From JANXLS01 sp037129555 (GTDB lineage: Bacteria; Planctomycetota; SZUA-567; H5-PLA8), in the NCBI GenBank assembly GCA_037129555.1, contig JBAXUS010000079.1, positions 1 through 26,268 on the forward strand: a DNA stretch of 26,268 nt. Direction: 5' to 3'. The position numbers and the translations under genes were made by a program. The notes below the pieces were generated by a model. That model worked only from the letters and a program-made list of their open reading frames with translations, did not search any database and was not told where the DNA came from. Shown in pieces: positions 15,524 to 23,198 of this stretch; the stretch's first letter is position 1; each line of letters begins with the position of its first letter.

Positions 15524-16141
15524 CTAGAGCTTACGCACATGAGGCCGTGTCCTCGGGCCTCTAATAAAATCATGTTGTTTCGGCTGAAACGCCAACATCA
15601 CCGCTCCCCATAGTAAGACGACCACGATCAGCGTTCGCAACGAAAATCTCGGAAGAAATCGCTCGCCCGGATGTTGCGATCTCCACGCCACCCATGCGAT
15701 CCATAATCCGCAGGTCGATCCGGCGACGGCGAACAGTAACGTAACGCGGGAATACACGTACGGATCGTCTTCCAATATGAAGCCGACCATATAGCCTGGC
15801 ACATTTAAAAACGCCATGGCGATTCCACCGAGCACACCGCCCCACATCGTCTGTTGCAACGTCCACACGAGGGAACGGCGTTCGAGAATGAGCAGAAGAA
15901 TCGACGATAAAACGCTAGCGCCGGGGCCGCAAAAAATGGTCCCCGCAACTAAAAGTATGACAAATTCTTCCTGCATGATCTCATGTGGAGGGCCGCCCAA
16001 TTTGATCTCATACAGGTGCAAGCACACCAATATGGACGGCAGCGTGACGCCAATGAAAATGGAGCCGAGTGCAGCTTTGATGTGGTTCAACAAAACCTGT
16101 TCTCGGGAGAGTAAATGGATTCCTTGCATGCCGTATGCCAT
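15524..16141 (-). CDS. Tandem membrane protein, third of three paralogs
   Basis: This 205-residue protein of unknown function has about five membrane segments. It shares with the next two genes an F-N-x-P-x-Y segment in its third helix (AFLNVPGYM) and a C-terminal box (HPGERFLPRFSLRTL, then a helix containing WGA and the end FQPK). PRFSL-x-TL boxes before a C-terminal helix are common in planctomycete hypothetical proteins. It starts at ATG 16141, 6 bp after the preceding gene. The GAGG ribosome site is inside the final codons of that gene (CCG AGG TAA), so translation is likely coupled. A short basic tail rich in Arg, Pro and His follows the last helix. Composite repeat copy 1 lies beyond its 3' end. 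Confidence 0.8.
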   Translation of the reverse strand: MAYGMQGIHLLSREQVLLNHIKAALGSIFIGVTLPSILVCLHLYEIKLGGPPHEIMQEEFVILLVAGTIFCGPGASVLSSILLLILERRSLVWTLQQTMWGGVLGGIAMAFLNVPGYMVGFILEDDPYVYSRVTLLFAVAGSTCGLWIAWVAWRSQHPGERFLPRFSLRTLIVVVLLWGAVMLAFQPKQHDFIRGPRTRPHVRKL

Positions 16142-16147
16142 CGCACA

Positions 16148-16732
16148 TTACCTCGGTTGAAACACCACCATAATCGCGCCCCAGATGAAGACGGCGATCA
16201 TCAATGTTTGGAGCGAGAAGCGTGGAAAAAAGTGTTCTTCCGGATGCCAGGCTCGCCACGCGTGCCAGCCGATCCACAGTCCGTTTAGCGCTCCAGAGAT
16301 AACGATTAGCAGAACCATACGGATACCGTACCACGGTTCGTCTTTTAAGTAGTAAAGAGCGAAGTAAAGCGGGAGATTGAAAAAGTTCATAAAGGCTCCA
16401 TAGGCTGGGCTGATTTTGATGGTCTCGCTCGCGGTCCAGGTTTCGCACCATTTGAAAATAGCGCGGAGTAACCAAAGTGAAACGATGACCGTTCCGCCGC
16501 AGAAGTAGGGGAGAATGATTGGGATCGCCTTTATTCCTTCCAAATTCTTTGACGCTTTGAATTCTAACCAACGGTCTTCGATCCCGAGGCTATGGAAGTT
16601 TCGCAACCCTACTAGAAAATACGGAATGACCAAGCCGAACAATAAGGACCCCGCCAGAATGCGCAAATTCGGCAGGCGTGTACGCGCAAGCACCGCGTCG
16701 TGTTCTGTAAAACGCAAGTTGGGATCGTCCAT
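16148..16732 (-). CDS. Tandem membrane protein, second of three paralogs
   Basis: This 194-residue protein of unknown function is the most diverged of the three paralogs. It keeps five likely membrane segments, the third-helix block NFFNLPLYFA, and the C-terminal box HPEEHFFPRFSLQTLM, WGAIM and FQPR. WIGWHAWRAWHPEE just before the box matches the Trp-rich WVAW/WHVW segments of the other two. It starts at ATG 16732, with GGAG 9 nt upstream, and lies 33 bp after the first paralog. No enzymatic motif, heme site or transporter signature is visible. It probably resides in the cytoplasmic membrane together with its neighbours. Confidence 0.78.
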   Translation of the reverse strand: MDDPNLRFTEHDAVLARTRLPNLRILAGSLLFGLVIPYFLVGLRNFHSLGIEDRWLEFKASKNLEGIKAIPIILPYFCGGTVIVSLWLLRAIFKWCETWTASETIKISPAYGAFMNFFNLPLYFALYYLKDEPWYGIRMVLLIVISGALNGLWIGWHAWRAWHPEEHFFPRFSLQTLMIAVFIWGAIMVVFQPR

Positions 16733-16765
16733 AAGAAGTTGCTCCGCTTTCGTTTCGAATTCATC

Positions 16766-17392
16766 TCAATCGTCAAGTGCTTCGATCCGACTGTTGACAG
16801 GTTGCTTCGGTCGTCGCTCCGGTTGAAACGCCAGCATGGCTGCGCCCCACAGCAGCACGACGATCATCAGTGTTCCCAGCGAAAAGCGCGGCCAGTAGCG
16901 TTCGCCGGGACGCCACGCGCTCCACACGTGCCATGCTACCCACATACCGCATGACGAACCGGCGACGATAAAAAGTAGCACCAGTCGTGCGACGGCGAAG
17001 TTCTCTTCCCAAAAAAACACGAGTGCCAGATAGCCTGGCAAATTAAAGAAAGCCATGATCGCGCCGTCTTGAACGCCCTTGATCACCAGCTTCCTCAACG
17101 TCAATTGCGCGGAATGCTTCTCCAGCCGAAAGAATAACAGAAGCGACAATACCACGGCTCCCGGCGTGCAGCCTATTGTGGCGGAGACGACAACAAATAA
17201 TGGGAGAAAGTAAATCGTCTCGCGCTTCAAGAGTGGCGATCCTTGTAGGCGCAGAATGACGAGCAGCGATGGCATGATCGCGCCCATGATGATCGATCCC
17301 AACACGGCTCCGAACACGGCTAAGAACTGGCGCTTGCCGGTGGGCTTGGCGGTGTCAGGTTGCAGGGGGATGGGCGTATCCATGTTTGACAT
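16766..17392 (-). CDS. Tandem membrane protein, first of three paralogs
   Basis: This 208-residue protein of unknown function has about five membrane segments after a short polar N-terminus. Like the other two it has the third-helix block AFFNLPGYLA, the Trp-rich WVAWHVWSAWRPGE and the C-terminal box YWPRFSLGTLM, WGAAM, FQPE. It is closest to the third paralog: GSII-G-x-x-x-PSLLV matches GSIFIGVTLPSILV. It starts at ATG 17392, or possibly the in-frame ATG at 17383; neither has a clear ribosome site. It begins 24 bp after tsaE, so thiL, tsaE and the three membrane genes could be one transcript. The position says nothing specific about function. Confidence 0.78.
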   Translation of the reverse strand: MSNMDTPIPLQPDTAKPTGKRQFLAVFGAVLGSIIMGAIMPSLLVILRLQGSPLLKRETIYFLPLFVVVSATIGCTPGAVVLSLLLFFRLEKHSAQLTLRKLVIKGVQDGAIMAFFNLPGYLALVFFWEENFAVARLVLLFIVAGSSCGMWVAWHVWSAWRPGERYWPRFSLGTLMIVVLLWGAAMLAFQPERRPKQPVNSRIEALDD

Positions 17393-17410
17393 TATTTTTG
17401 CACTGAGATG

Positions 17411-17431
17411 AATGGGCTAAAAGCCCGTTCC
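17411..17431 (-). repeat. Short hairpin repeat overlapping the tsaE stop
   Basis: On the - strand GGGC-TTTTA-GCCC (17414-17426) lies within GGAACGGGCTTTTAGCCCAT, which resembles a dispersed small palindromic repeat. The TAG inside the loop/stem is the tsaE stop codon. Confidence 0.5.
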
Positions 17432-17881
17432 ACAATTTAAGCCAGAGATCACAATTTGCCGTACGGTTGGATCTACGTGTTCAATCGCAATCCGAACCGG
17501 CTCGCGCGGCCACTTCATGTCATCGATCTTTTCAGGCCACTCGATGCAAACGATCCCGTTCGGATCGTCAAAACATTCCATCAACCCGCTGGCTTCAAAT
17601 TCGTCCGCGCCGCCTCCGAGGCGGTATGCATCAATGTGGTGCAGCGTCGCGCGTCCGCCTCGATAGGAATGCAACAGAATATACGTCGGACTGGTCACGC
17701 GAACATCCGGCGGCGCATCCAGTCCGCGCAACATCCCGCGCACGAATGCCGTCTTCCCTGCGCCTAATTCTCCGGAGAACAGGACGATGGCAGGAAGCGT
17801 CAACGCCCGGGCGAGACGCTCGCCGAGTGTTTCGGTTTCGCGTGCGGAGTGGGTTTCGAAACGCAGCGGTTCAGACGACAT
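17417..17881 (-). CDS. tsaE: tRNA threonylcarbamoyladenosine biosynthesis ATPase
   Basis: This 154-residue P-loop ATPase matches TsaE, which works with TsaB and TsaD to make t6A37 in ANN-decoding tRNAs. Walker A is GELGAGKT (37-44). TSPTY (63-67), HHIDAYRL (81-88) and IEWPEKI (113-119) are the other family blocks. The start chosen is ATG 17881, with AGGA 7 nt upstream; it overlaps the end of thiL by 11 nt. An earlier in-frame ATG at 17920 would overlap more and adds unlike residues. The last residues (CGTGF) and the stop codon are encoded by a hairpin repeat (17411-17431), so the C-terminus may have been remade by repeat insertion. Confidence 0.93.
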   Translation of the reverse strand: MSSEPLRFETHSARETETLGERLARALTLPAIVLFSGELGAGKTAFVRGMLRGLDAPPDVRVTSPTYILLHSYRGGRATLHHIDAYRLGGGADEFEASGLMECFDDPNGIVCIEWPEKIDDMKWPREPVRIAIEHVDPTVRQIVISGLNCGTGF

Positions 17882-18791
17882 GTTCGTATCCTGAATCAGT
17901 CCATGCTCGTGCAACGCCATCGAATCCGATGAGCGACATGCCGAGCGCGTGTTCGACGATGTTTCCGATCCGTGTCAGCGGCGTGTCGTAGTCCCAATCG
18001 GTGGCGAGTGTATCGGCGGCTTCGGGCGATACGGCTAAAAGCAATTCGAAATCTTCGCCATCCGAAAGTGCTGCGCGAAGTCCGTCGGCTTCATTCGGCG
18101 CATTCAAAAGCGGGACGGACGATGCGTGGACGACTGCTCCGCAATGGCTTTCGGTGCAGATATGTTTCAGATCGCGGCTTAATCCATCGGTGATGTCGAT
18201 GCAGGCGTGAACCCCGTTCGAAAGCATCTCGCGAATGCGAAACGCTTCGTACAGACGCGGCGTAAACGACAGATGCTTCACAGCGCGCGACCCGCCGAGT
18301 GCGCCGGTCACAAACAGAACGTCGCCGGGTTTTGCGCCCGCACGTGTCCAAGCTGTATTTTGGGGACAGGACCCAGTGAGCGAAACGACCACGCTCAGTC
18401 CGTTTTCGGAAGAGCTGAAATCACCGCCGGCAAGTCCGACGTTGAACTTTTTACAACACGCGACCAGACCATCATAAACGCCCATTACAACCGATTCGTC
18501 GGTGCCTTTTCGAACGTTCATCGCGACCATCGCCGCAATCGGCCAGCCGCCCGCAGCGGCAATATCCGAACACGTTTTCGCCATCGCCTTCCAGCCGACT
18601 TGCCGGGGCGTGGCCGCTTCGGGTCCGGAGAGTAAGAAGTGTGTGCCTTCAACGACTTGATCGATTTTGAAAAGCAGATCCGTTGAAGAGGGCCAGTTCA
18701 GGACCGCGCAATCCGAGCCTGGGCCGACGATGATGGCCGGATGTTGGGGCGCTCCGGCGCGGAACTTTTCGATGAGACTCAACTCGCCCAT
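17871..18791 (-). CDS. thiL: Thiamine-monophosphate kinase
   Basis: This 306-residue enzyme phosphorylates thiamine monophosphate to the active coenzyme thiamine diphosphate. Family blocks occur in order: GPGSDCAV (about 23-30, usually GDDAA), KIDQVVEGTHF (42-52), KAMAKTCSDIAAAGG (68-82), GLAGGDFSSS, the CIDITDGLSRDL block and SDGEDFELL. The length is standard. It starts at ATG 18791 with GAGAG about 6 nt upstream. Its 3' end overlaps tsaE, a frequent pairing in bacteria. Composite repeat copy 2 lies upstream, so any promoter must be within or next to the repeat. No TPP riboswitch was recognised. Confidence 0.95.
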   Translation of the reverse strand: MGELSLIEKFRAGAPQHPAIIVGPGSDCAVLNWPSSTDLLFKIDQVVEGTHFLLSGPEAATPRQVGWKAMAKTCSDIAAAGGWPIAAMVAMNVRKGTDESVVMGVYDGLVACCKKFNVGLAGGDFSSSENGLSVVVSLTGSCPQNTAWTRAGAKPGDVLFVTGALGGSRAVKHLSFTPRLYEAFRIREMLSNGVHACIDITDGLSRDLKHICTESHCGAVVHASSVPLLNAPNEADGLRAALSDGEDFELLLAVSPEAADTLATDWDYDTPLTRIGNIVEHALGMSLIGFDGVARAWTDSGYEHVV

Positions 18792-18845
18792 GGGTGCTCT
18801 CGTTTGCCTTTTAAAAAGGGCGGAATAAAGACGGGACTCGAAGCG

Positions 18846-18937
18846 ATTTATGCCGCCCTTTCAGGGCTGGGGTTTGTCTTCGTGTCATGTCCCAGGGCTG
18901 ACGCCCTGGGCTACATTATGTCGCCCCTTCGGGGCTA
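18846..18937 (-). repeat. Composite palindromic repeat, copy 2
   Basis: Read on the - strand from 18937, this 92-bp element has the same order as copy 1: GCCCC-GAA-GGGGC (18923-18935), CCCAGGGC-GTCA-GCCCTGGG (18891-18910) and GCCC-TGAAA-GGGC (18855-18867), ending GGCATAAAT. It fills most of the gap between the nudix and thiL genes. Confidence 0.85.
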
Positions 18938-18948
18938 CGAAATACGGA

Positions 18949-19389
18949 TTATTGGTCCGCATTCTTCAATACGTTCGCGTGAAGAAATGCGTCCGCTTTG
19001 CGCACGATTTCCTTTAGATCATCATGCGACAACATGATCTCGATTTCGGCCATCGTGGCCAGATGCGCTTCGGTGTGTTCGTCGGAGATTTCAATGTCAT
19101 CGGACGGCATTTCGCACAGGAAGAAAACGACTTCTTTATTGAGCCGCTTCTTCTTCTTGTCCACCTTGTAGGTGAGGACTTCGCGGAAGCCGGGGATGAA
19201 CGTTGAGCGTCGGAAGCCGGTCTCTTCGAAGATCTCGCGCATGGCGGTTTCGAGTTCGGATTCGCCTTCGTCGGTGTGGCCCTTCGGCGGACCCCATTCA
19301 CCGTGGTGCGACGAGCGCAAAATCAGATATTTCGGAACGCCGTCTTCGAGCATGTACATGATGCCGCCGGCCGCTGTAATGTCTGCCAT
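18949..19389 (-). CDS. Nudix hydrolase, Ap4A hydrolase-like
   Basis: This 146-residue protein has a complete Nudix box at 37-59 (GHTDEGE, seven residues, then REIFEETGF), so it should be an active Mg-dependent pyrophosphohydrolase. LRSSHHGEWGPPKGH just before the box resembles diadenosine tetraphosphate (Ap4A) hydrolases of the NUDT2 type, which clear stress-related dinucleotides. Substrate assignment is inference. It starts at ATG 19389, only 3 bp after the stop of the membrane-anchored gene upstream, so the two are co-translated in one operon. Its stop codon is 11 bp from composite repeat copy 2. Confidence 0.9.
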   Translation of the reverse strand: MADITAAGGIMYMLEDGVPKYLILRSSHHGEWGPPKGHTDEGESELETAMREIFEETGFRRSTFIPGFREVLTYKVDKKKKRLNKEVVFFLCEMPSDDIEISDEHTEAHLATMAEIEIMLSHDDLKEIVRKADAFLHANVLKNADQ

Positions 19390-19392
19390 AAG

Positions 19393-20583
19393 TCACTTTC
19401 CCGGTGTCGCCGCGCTGGGTTTGGTCACATCCAATTTAACACAAATACGTTTTACACCAGCCGCTTTCAGCGCATCGATCAACGGCTGAAGTTGCGGTTC
19501 TTTCAAAGCTCCGCGCGTCACGATGACGGCGGCGGGTTGTGCGGCATGTTCTGCGGGTAGATGCTTTTTTAATGTAGCGATGGCGTCGGTCACGAAGGCT
19601 TTCACATCCGCGCCGGAATCGATTCCCCACGCGCGGAATTTCACTGTGTCTTTTTCGGATACGGCATCGATCACCAAGCGCAGTTCGGCTCCGGGGGCTT
19701 CAACGCGCTTCGTCGGCAACATTCGGGCGTAGCCGGTGTCGCGTAATTCAGACATGACTTCGCGCGGTTCTTCGCCTTGGACGAATTGGATTTCAGGGCA
19801 GACCAGCAGCGGTTTGATCCACGGCTGTTCCTTCGGATCGCCGGGCTGGCGAGCGTAGTTTTTGAAAAAATAGCCGGCCAGATTGACGACGGGCAACTTG
19901 TCGTCTTTGATCCCAGCACTCAGTTTTTCAAACACGTTGGAGCCCGCCGGACAGAGGATACGCAGCGCGTAAATTTCATGGGCTGTATTAACGAAAACCG
20001 CCGGCAAGACCGACCATCCCGGCAGACCGTATTCGGGGCCCAGATCCGCTTGGGTGACTTCAACAATGACGCCGCGCCCGGGCGCGTAGGCTTCGCCTCG
20101 GTGCAGCTCCGGTTCGTCGGTCAGGTTTTCAAAGGTGGTGCGGTCGTTGACGTCTTTGACGATCTGCTCGCGCGACGTTTTCGAGACGCGTTTCAAGAGG
20201 TACTTGAACGGGTGGCCCTCGATCATCGCGCGCTCAAGAAATGTGTCTTTGTCTTCGGTGTCCACGATCTGGGCGAAGAGTTGGCGGGGCGTGGTTTGCT
20301 GGGATTCGGATTCGACGGTCAGATCAATTGACGCAGCTTTGGGCGCGGGCGACTTCGCTAGTTTGAATTCAACATCATGAATCGTGGTTTTAATGCCGTT
20401 GAAGTAGCCGGAGTAATCGAGATAGAAAAACAGGCCGATCAATATCAGTCCGAGGGCAAGCAACATTTTAAGCATGATGAAGACTTGACGGACGACAAAT
20501 CGGATCAGAAAAAAAGCGAAGAAGAGTCCGAGCACGCACAAGAACGTTCGCAAAAATGGAAGTGTCGTGACCCAAGACTGCAT
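19393..20583 (-). CDS. Membrane-anchored protein of unknown function, possible ExbD-like C-terminal domain
   Basis: I do not recognise the family of this 396-residue protein. Two hydrophobic segments occupy the N-terminus (about 9-30 and 36-56); most of the rest is probably periplasmic. Residues 175-290 are mixed alpha/beta with no clear motif. The last 60 residues (AAVIVTRGALKEPQLQPLID, then ALKAAGVKRICVKLD) resemble the periplasmic domain of ExbD/TolR proteins in rhythm: strand, 'v..l..al..aG', strand. There is no ExbD transmembrane Asp in the expected place. ATG 20583 is preferred over TTG 20601; GGAG is 10 nt upstream. The gene is followed at 3 bp by the Nudix hydrolase and preceded by a promoter with an inverted repeat. 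Confidence 0.75.
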   Translation of the reverse strand: MQSWVTTLPFLRTFLCVLGLFFAFFLIRFVVRQVFIMLKMLLALGLILIGLFFYLDYSGYFNGIKTTIHDVEFKLAKSPAPKAASIDLTVESESQQTTPRQLFAQIVDTEDKDTFLERAMIEGHPFKYLLKRVSKTSREQIVKDVNDRTTFENLTDEPELHRGEAYAPGRGVIVEVTQADLGPEYGLPGWSVLPAVFVNTAHEIYALRILCPAGSNVFEKLSAGIKDDKLPVVNLAGYFFKNYARQPGDPKEQPWIKPLLVCPEIQFVQGEEPREVMSELRDTGYARMLPTKRVEAPGAELRLVIDAVSEKDTVKFRAWGIDSGADVKAFVTDAIATLKKHLPAEHAAQPAAVIVTRGALKEPQLQPLIDALKAAGVKRICVKLDVTKPSAATPGK

Positions 20584-20620
20584 GTATGAAAAACTCCACA
20601 ATTTTCGAACCGAAACGCCC

Positions 20621-20655
20621 CCGTCACAATATGGGGCAACGATAGCTTGTGACGG
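20621..20655. promoter_or_regulatory. Inverted repeat overlapping a -10 box, operator candidate
   Basis: CCGTCACAA (20621-20629) and TTGTGACGG (20647-20655) form a perfect 9-bp inverted repeat with a 17-bp spacer. Arm centres are 26 bp apart, and the arms bracket the candidate -10 element at 20639-20644. The sequence holds TCACA...TGTGA, the reverse arrangement of a CRP-type site. Confidence 0.5.
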
Positions 20656-20668
20656 TCTATGTTGTCAA
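20639..20668 (-). promoter_or_regulatory. Candidate promoter for the membrane protein-Nudix operon
   Basis: On the - strand TTGACA (20663-20668), a perfect -35 consensus, and TATCGT (20639-20644) are 18 bp apart, about 56 nt before the chosen start at 20583. The -10 match is moderate. Confidence 0.5.
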
Positions 20669-20741
20669 CGTCCAAACGCCGATACAGGAGACTAACCCCT
20701 GATCGTTGTCGACCTCTCGGAGAGATCGATCTGCGAATGCA

Positions 20742-22277
20742 TCATGGCTTCTGCTTCGGCTGATCCGACGTATCGCCGAATTGAATTTTCAGGGTTTGGA
20801 GTTCCTGCTTGAGGTTGTTGAATGTGGCCGAATACACCGGATCGTTGGCGACGCTGTGCAGTTGCTGCGGGTCCTTTTTTAAGTCGTAAAGTTCCCATTC
20901 TCCGAGCGTGTAAAAGTCAGCGATGGTGAACTGCTGCGTTCGCATGCCGTAATGTTTGGAGACGGCATGTTCGCCCGCGTCGTAAAAATGATAGTACACG
21001 CGGTCGCGCCAGTCGGGTGGGGGAGTGCCTTTTAGCAGCGGCACCAAGGAGCGGCCGTGCAAATTCGGTTGCGTTTGGAGCCCCGCCATGTCGATGAAAG
21101 TCGGCGCGAAATCGATGTTCTGAGCGAAGGCGCTGATCTGCGTTCCAGGCTTAACCACGCCGGGCCAGCGCACGATCAAGGGCATGTGCAGTGACTCTTC
21201 GTAGATCCAACGTTTGTCGAACCAGCCGTGCTCGCCGGTGTAGAAACCCTGGTCGGATGAATAGATCACAATCGTGTTTTGAGCGAGGCCGTTTTGTTCG
21301 AGGAACTCGGTGAGTTTTGCGACGCTGTCATCCACCGCTTTGACGCAGCGCAGATAGTCTTTCATGTACTCTTGATACTTCCAGCGCGTGAGGTCGTCGC
21401 CGGTGGGCGGCGCGGCGTGGAAGGCATCGTTGCGCTTGCCGAACGTCGCAAGCCAGGAGGAGACGTCCGCAGGATTCAGACCTTTAATGGTCTCGCCGTG
21501 CGGGAGCAATTTGAGGTCGCTGGCCATGGTCATGTCGCGACCGATTTCCATCTTTTGTTTGTGAGCTGCTACGCCGCGCCCGTCGTATTTGTCGAATAGC
21601 GTGGTCGGTTCAGGAATTTTCACGCCATCGAAAAGACTGAAATAGCGCGCAGGCGGCTGCCAATTGCGATGCGGCGCTTTTTGATAGCAGCACAGCATGA
21701 ACGGCTTCGCAGGATCGCGACCTTTGAGCCAGTCAAGGCACTTGTCAGTAATGATGTCCGTCGCGTAGCCCGGGACGGTTTCGCGGAATTTATTTGGGCC
21801 GATAAAAGCCGGGTTCCAATAAATGCCTTGGCCGGGCACGACGCGGTAGGTGTCGAAGCCAGCAGGTTCGGTGTCGAGATGCCATTTGCCAAAGAGCGCC
21901 GTTTGATAGCCCGCCGCTTTCAGAGTTGGCGGAAACGTCCACACGCCGGGGGTGAGCGCTTGAGCGAGCACGCGCACTCCATTGGCGTGTGAGTGCAGCC
22001 CGCTCAGCACCGACGCGCGGCTGGGCGAGCACAATGAATTTCCGCAGAAGCAGTGCGAGAACAGAGCGCCTTGCGCGGCGAGCTTGTCGATGTTGGGTGT
22101 GACTTTCTGCTCGCGGCAGAACGGGCCGAGCCACTGGTCGTAGGCACCAATGGCGTTGATCGCATGATCGTCGCTGAAGATGAACACGATGTTGGGGCGC
22201 GTGGCGTCAGCGGCAAAACTTAGACTGGCCACAAGCAGCAACGCGGCGACGAACGAGCGAACAAAACGGATGAACAT
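20742..22277 (-). CDS. Secreted sulfatase (alkaline phosphatase superfamily)
   Basis: This 511-residue exported enzyme hydrolyses sulfate esters. It has a signal peptide ending near FAADA (residue 24), then PNIVFIFSDDH with the paired metal-binding Asp36-Asp37. The sulfatase signature LCSPSRASVLSG has Cys83, which must be converted to formylglycine. GKWHLDTE and SSDQGFYTGEHG carry further active-site residues. Such enzymes are numerous in PVC bacteria that degrade sulfated polysaccharides. The substrate class is not determinable. The start is ATG 22277, 4 bp after the synthase stop; the GGGGGA ribosome site lies in the final codons of that gene. TTG 22292 overlaps the ribosome site and is rejected. 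No anaerobic or FGE-type maturase is in the window. Confidence 0.93.
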   Translation of the reverse strand: MFIRFVRSFVAALLLVASLSFAADATRPNIVFIFSDDHAINAIGAYDQWLGPFCREQKVTPNIDKLAAQGALFSHCFCGNSLCSPSRASVLSGLHSHANGVRVLAQALTPGVWTFPPTLKAAGYQTALFGKWHLDTEPAGFDTYRVVPGQGIYWNPAFIGPNKFRETVPGYATDIITDKCLDWLKGRDPAKPFMLCCYQKAPHRNWQPPARYFSLFDGVKIPEPTTLFDKYDGRGVAAHKQKMEIGRDMTMASDLKLLPHGETIKGLNPADVSSWLATFGKRNDAFHAAPPTGDDLTRWKYQEYMKDYLRCVKAVDDSVAKLTEFLEQNGLAQNTIVIYSSDQGFYTGEHGWFDKRWIYEESLHMPLIVRWPGVVKPGTQISAFAQNIDFAPTFIDMAGLQTQPNLHGRSLVPLLKGTPPPDWRDRVYYHFYDAGEHAVSKHYGMRTQQFTIADFYTLGEWELYDLKKDPQQLHSVANDPVYSATFNNLKQELQTLKIQFGDTSDQPKQKP

Positions 22278-22281
22278 AGTC

Positions 22282-23157
22282 TTATCCCCCAAATTTCAAG
22301 AACTTTTTCCACGCCATCCCCGCCGCGAGGCTCAGCTTTTCGGACGTGCTCAGCGAGACGCGTTTTGAGAAGACGTCGTAATCCCGGCGTTTGATTTCTT
22401 CAAGCAAGCGTTTGTAAATCGCGACGAGGCTTCCGAGCGCGTCACGGCTTTCGTCGTAGATCATTGGAATCAGAGGCTGGGCATCTTCGTAGTGCTGCCA
22501 CGCGCGGTCCGTCTGGAATTTAATGAGCGCTCGCATCGCCGGCGTGTCGTTGCATTCCAACATCTGCGCTTCTGAAATGCCGTGGGCTTGGAGGTCTTCC
22601 GTCGGCAGATAAATGCGATTGAGGCCTGCGTCTTCTTTGACGTCGCGGAGGATGTTGGTCATCTGGAAGGCGATGCCCATTTTCTCGGCCAGCGGGATTG
22701 CGCTCGGGTCGTCGAAGCCGAAGGTGTGGATCGTCATCATGCCGATGACCGACGCGACGCGGTAGCAATAGAGGTACGTGTCGTCCCATGTTGCGTAGCG
22801 GTTTTGGCGCGCGTCCATTTCCGTGCCGGTGATCAGTTCGTGCATGTAAATCGGCGGGATTTTGTAGCGCGCGAAGGTCTCGGCGACTGCGGGCATGATC
22901 GGGTGGCGTGATATATCGCCCGCCAGCGCGGCATCGAATGTTTCGCGCCACTGCCGCGCGTTTTCGAGCGCTTTGACGGGGTCGCTTTCGTCGTCGGACA
23001 GATCGTCGGCAGTGCGGGTGAACGCGTACAGCGAACAGATGCCTTTGTAGCGTTCCTTGGGCAAAACACTGAACGCGAAATGAAAGTTGCGCGCGCGTTC
23101 TGCGGTGATTTTGTCGCACAGCGCGTAGGACTCTTCAAGCGATACGGTATGGCTCAT
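22282..23157 (-). CDS. Squalene/phytoene synthase family protein (HpnD-like)
   Basis: This 291-residue enzyme of the head-to-head prenyl transferase family joins two C15 or C20 prenyl diphosphates. Both Asp-rich motifs are intact: D51-D55 in FTRTADDLSDD and D172-D176 in QMTNILRDVKEDAG, followed by NRIYLP. FHFAFSVLPKERYKGICSLY (25-44) is the conserved first block. The size fits bacterial HpnC/HpnD (hopanoid squalene pathway) or CrtB (carotenoids). HpnD-like is favoured by overall look only, and no hpn or crt partner is in the window. It starts at ATG 23157 without a strong ribosome site, 41 bp after the large exported gene upstream, and is coupled to the sulfatase gene downstream. Confidence 0.9.
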   Translation of the reverse strand: MSHTVSLEESYALCDKITAERARNFHFAFSVLPKERYKGICSLYAFTRTADDLSDDESDPVKALENARQWRETFDAALAGDISRHPIMPAVAETFARYKIPPIYMHELITGTEMDARQNRYATWDDTYLYCYRVASVIGMMTIHTFGFDDPSAIPLAEKMGIAFQMTNILRDVKEDAGLNRIYLPTEDLQAHGISEAQMLECNDTPAMRALIKFQTDRAWQHYEDAQPLIPMIYDESRDALGSLVAIYKRLLEEIKRRDYDVFSKRVSLSTSEKLSLAAGMAWKKFLKFGG

Positions 23158-23198
23158 TCTGGTTTATCTAGCCCTTATTCGTTAAGTGTAGGTAGCGT

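Noticed and set aside
18792..18845. TPP riboswitch upstream of thiL
   Set aside because: No THI-box elements were recognised; the upstream space is short and mostly repeat.
20682..20735. CTCTC-G-GAGAG palindrome downstream of the sulfatase as terminator
   Set aside because: The stem is only 5 bp and no T-run follows on the - strand.
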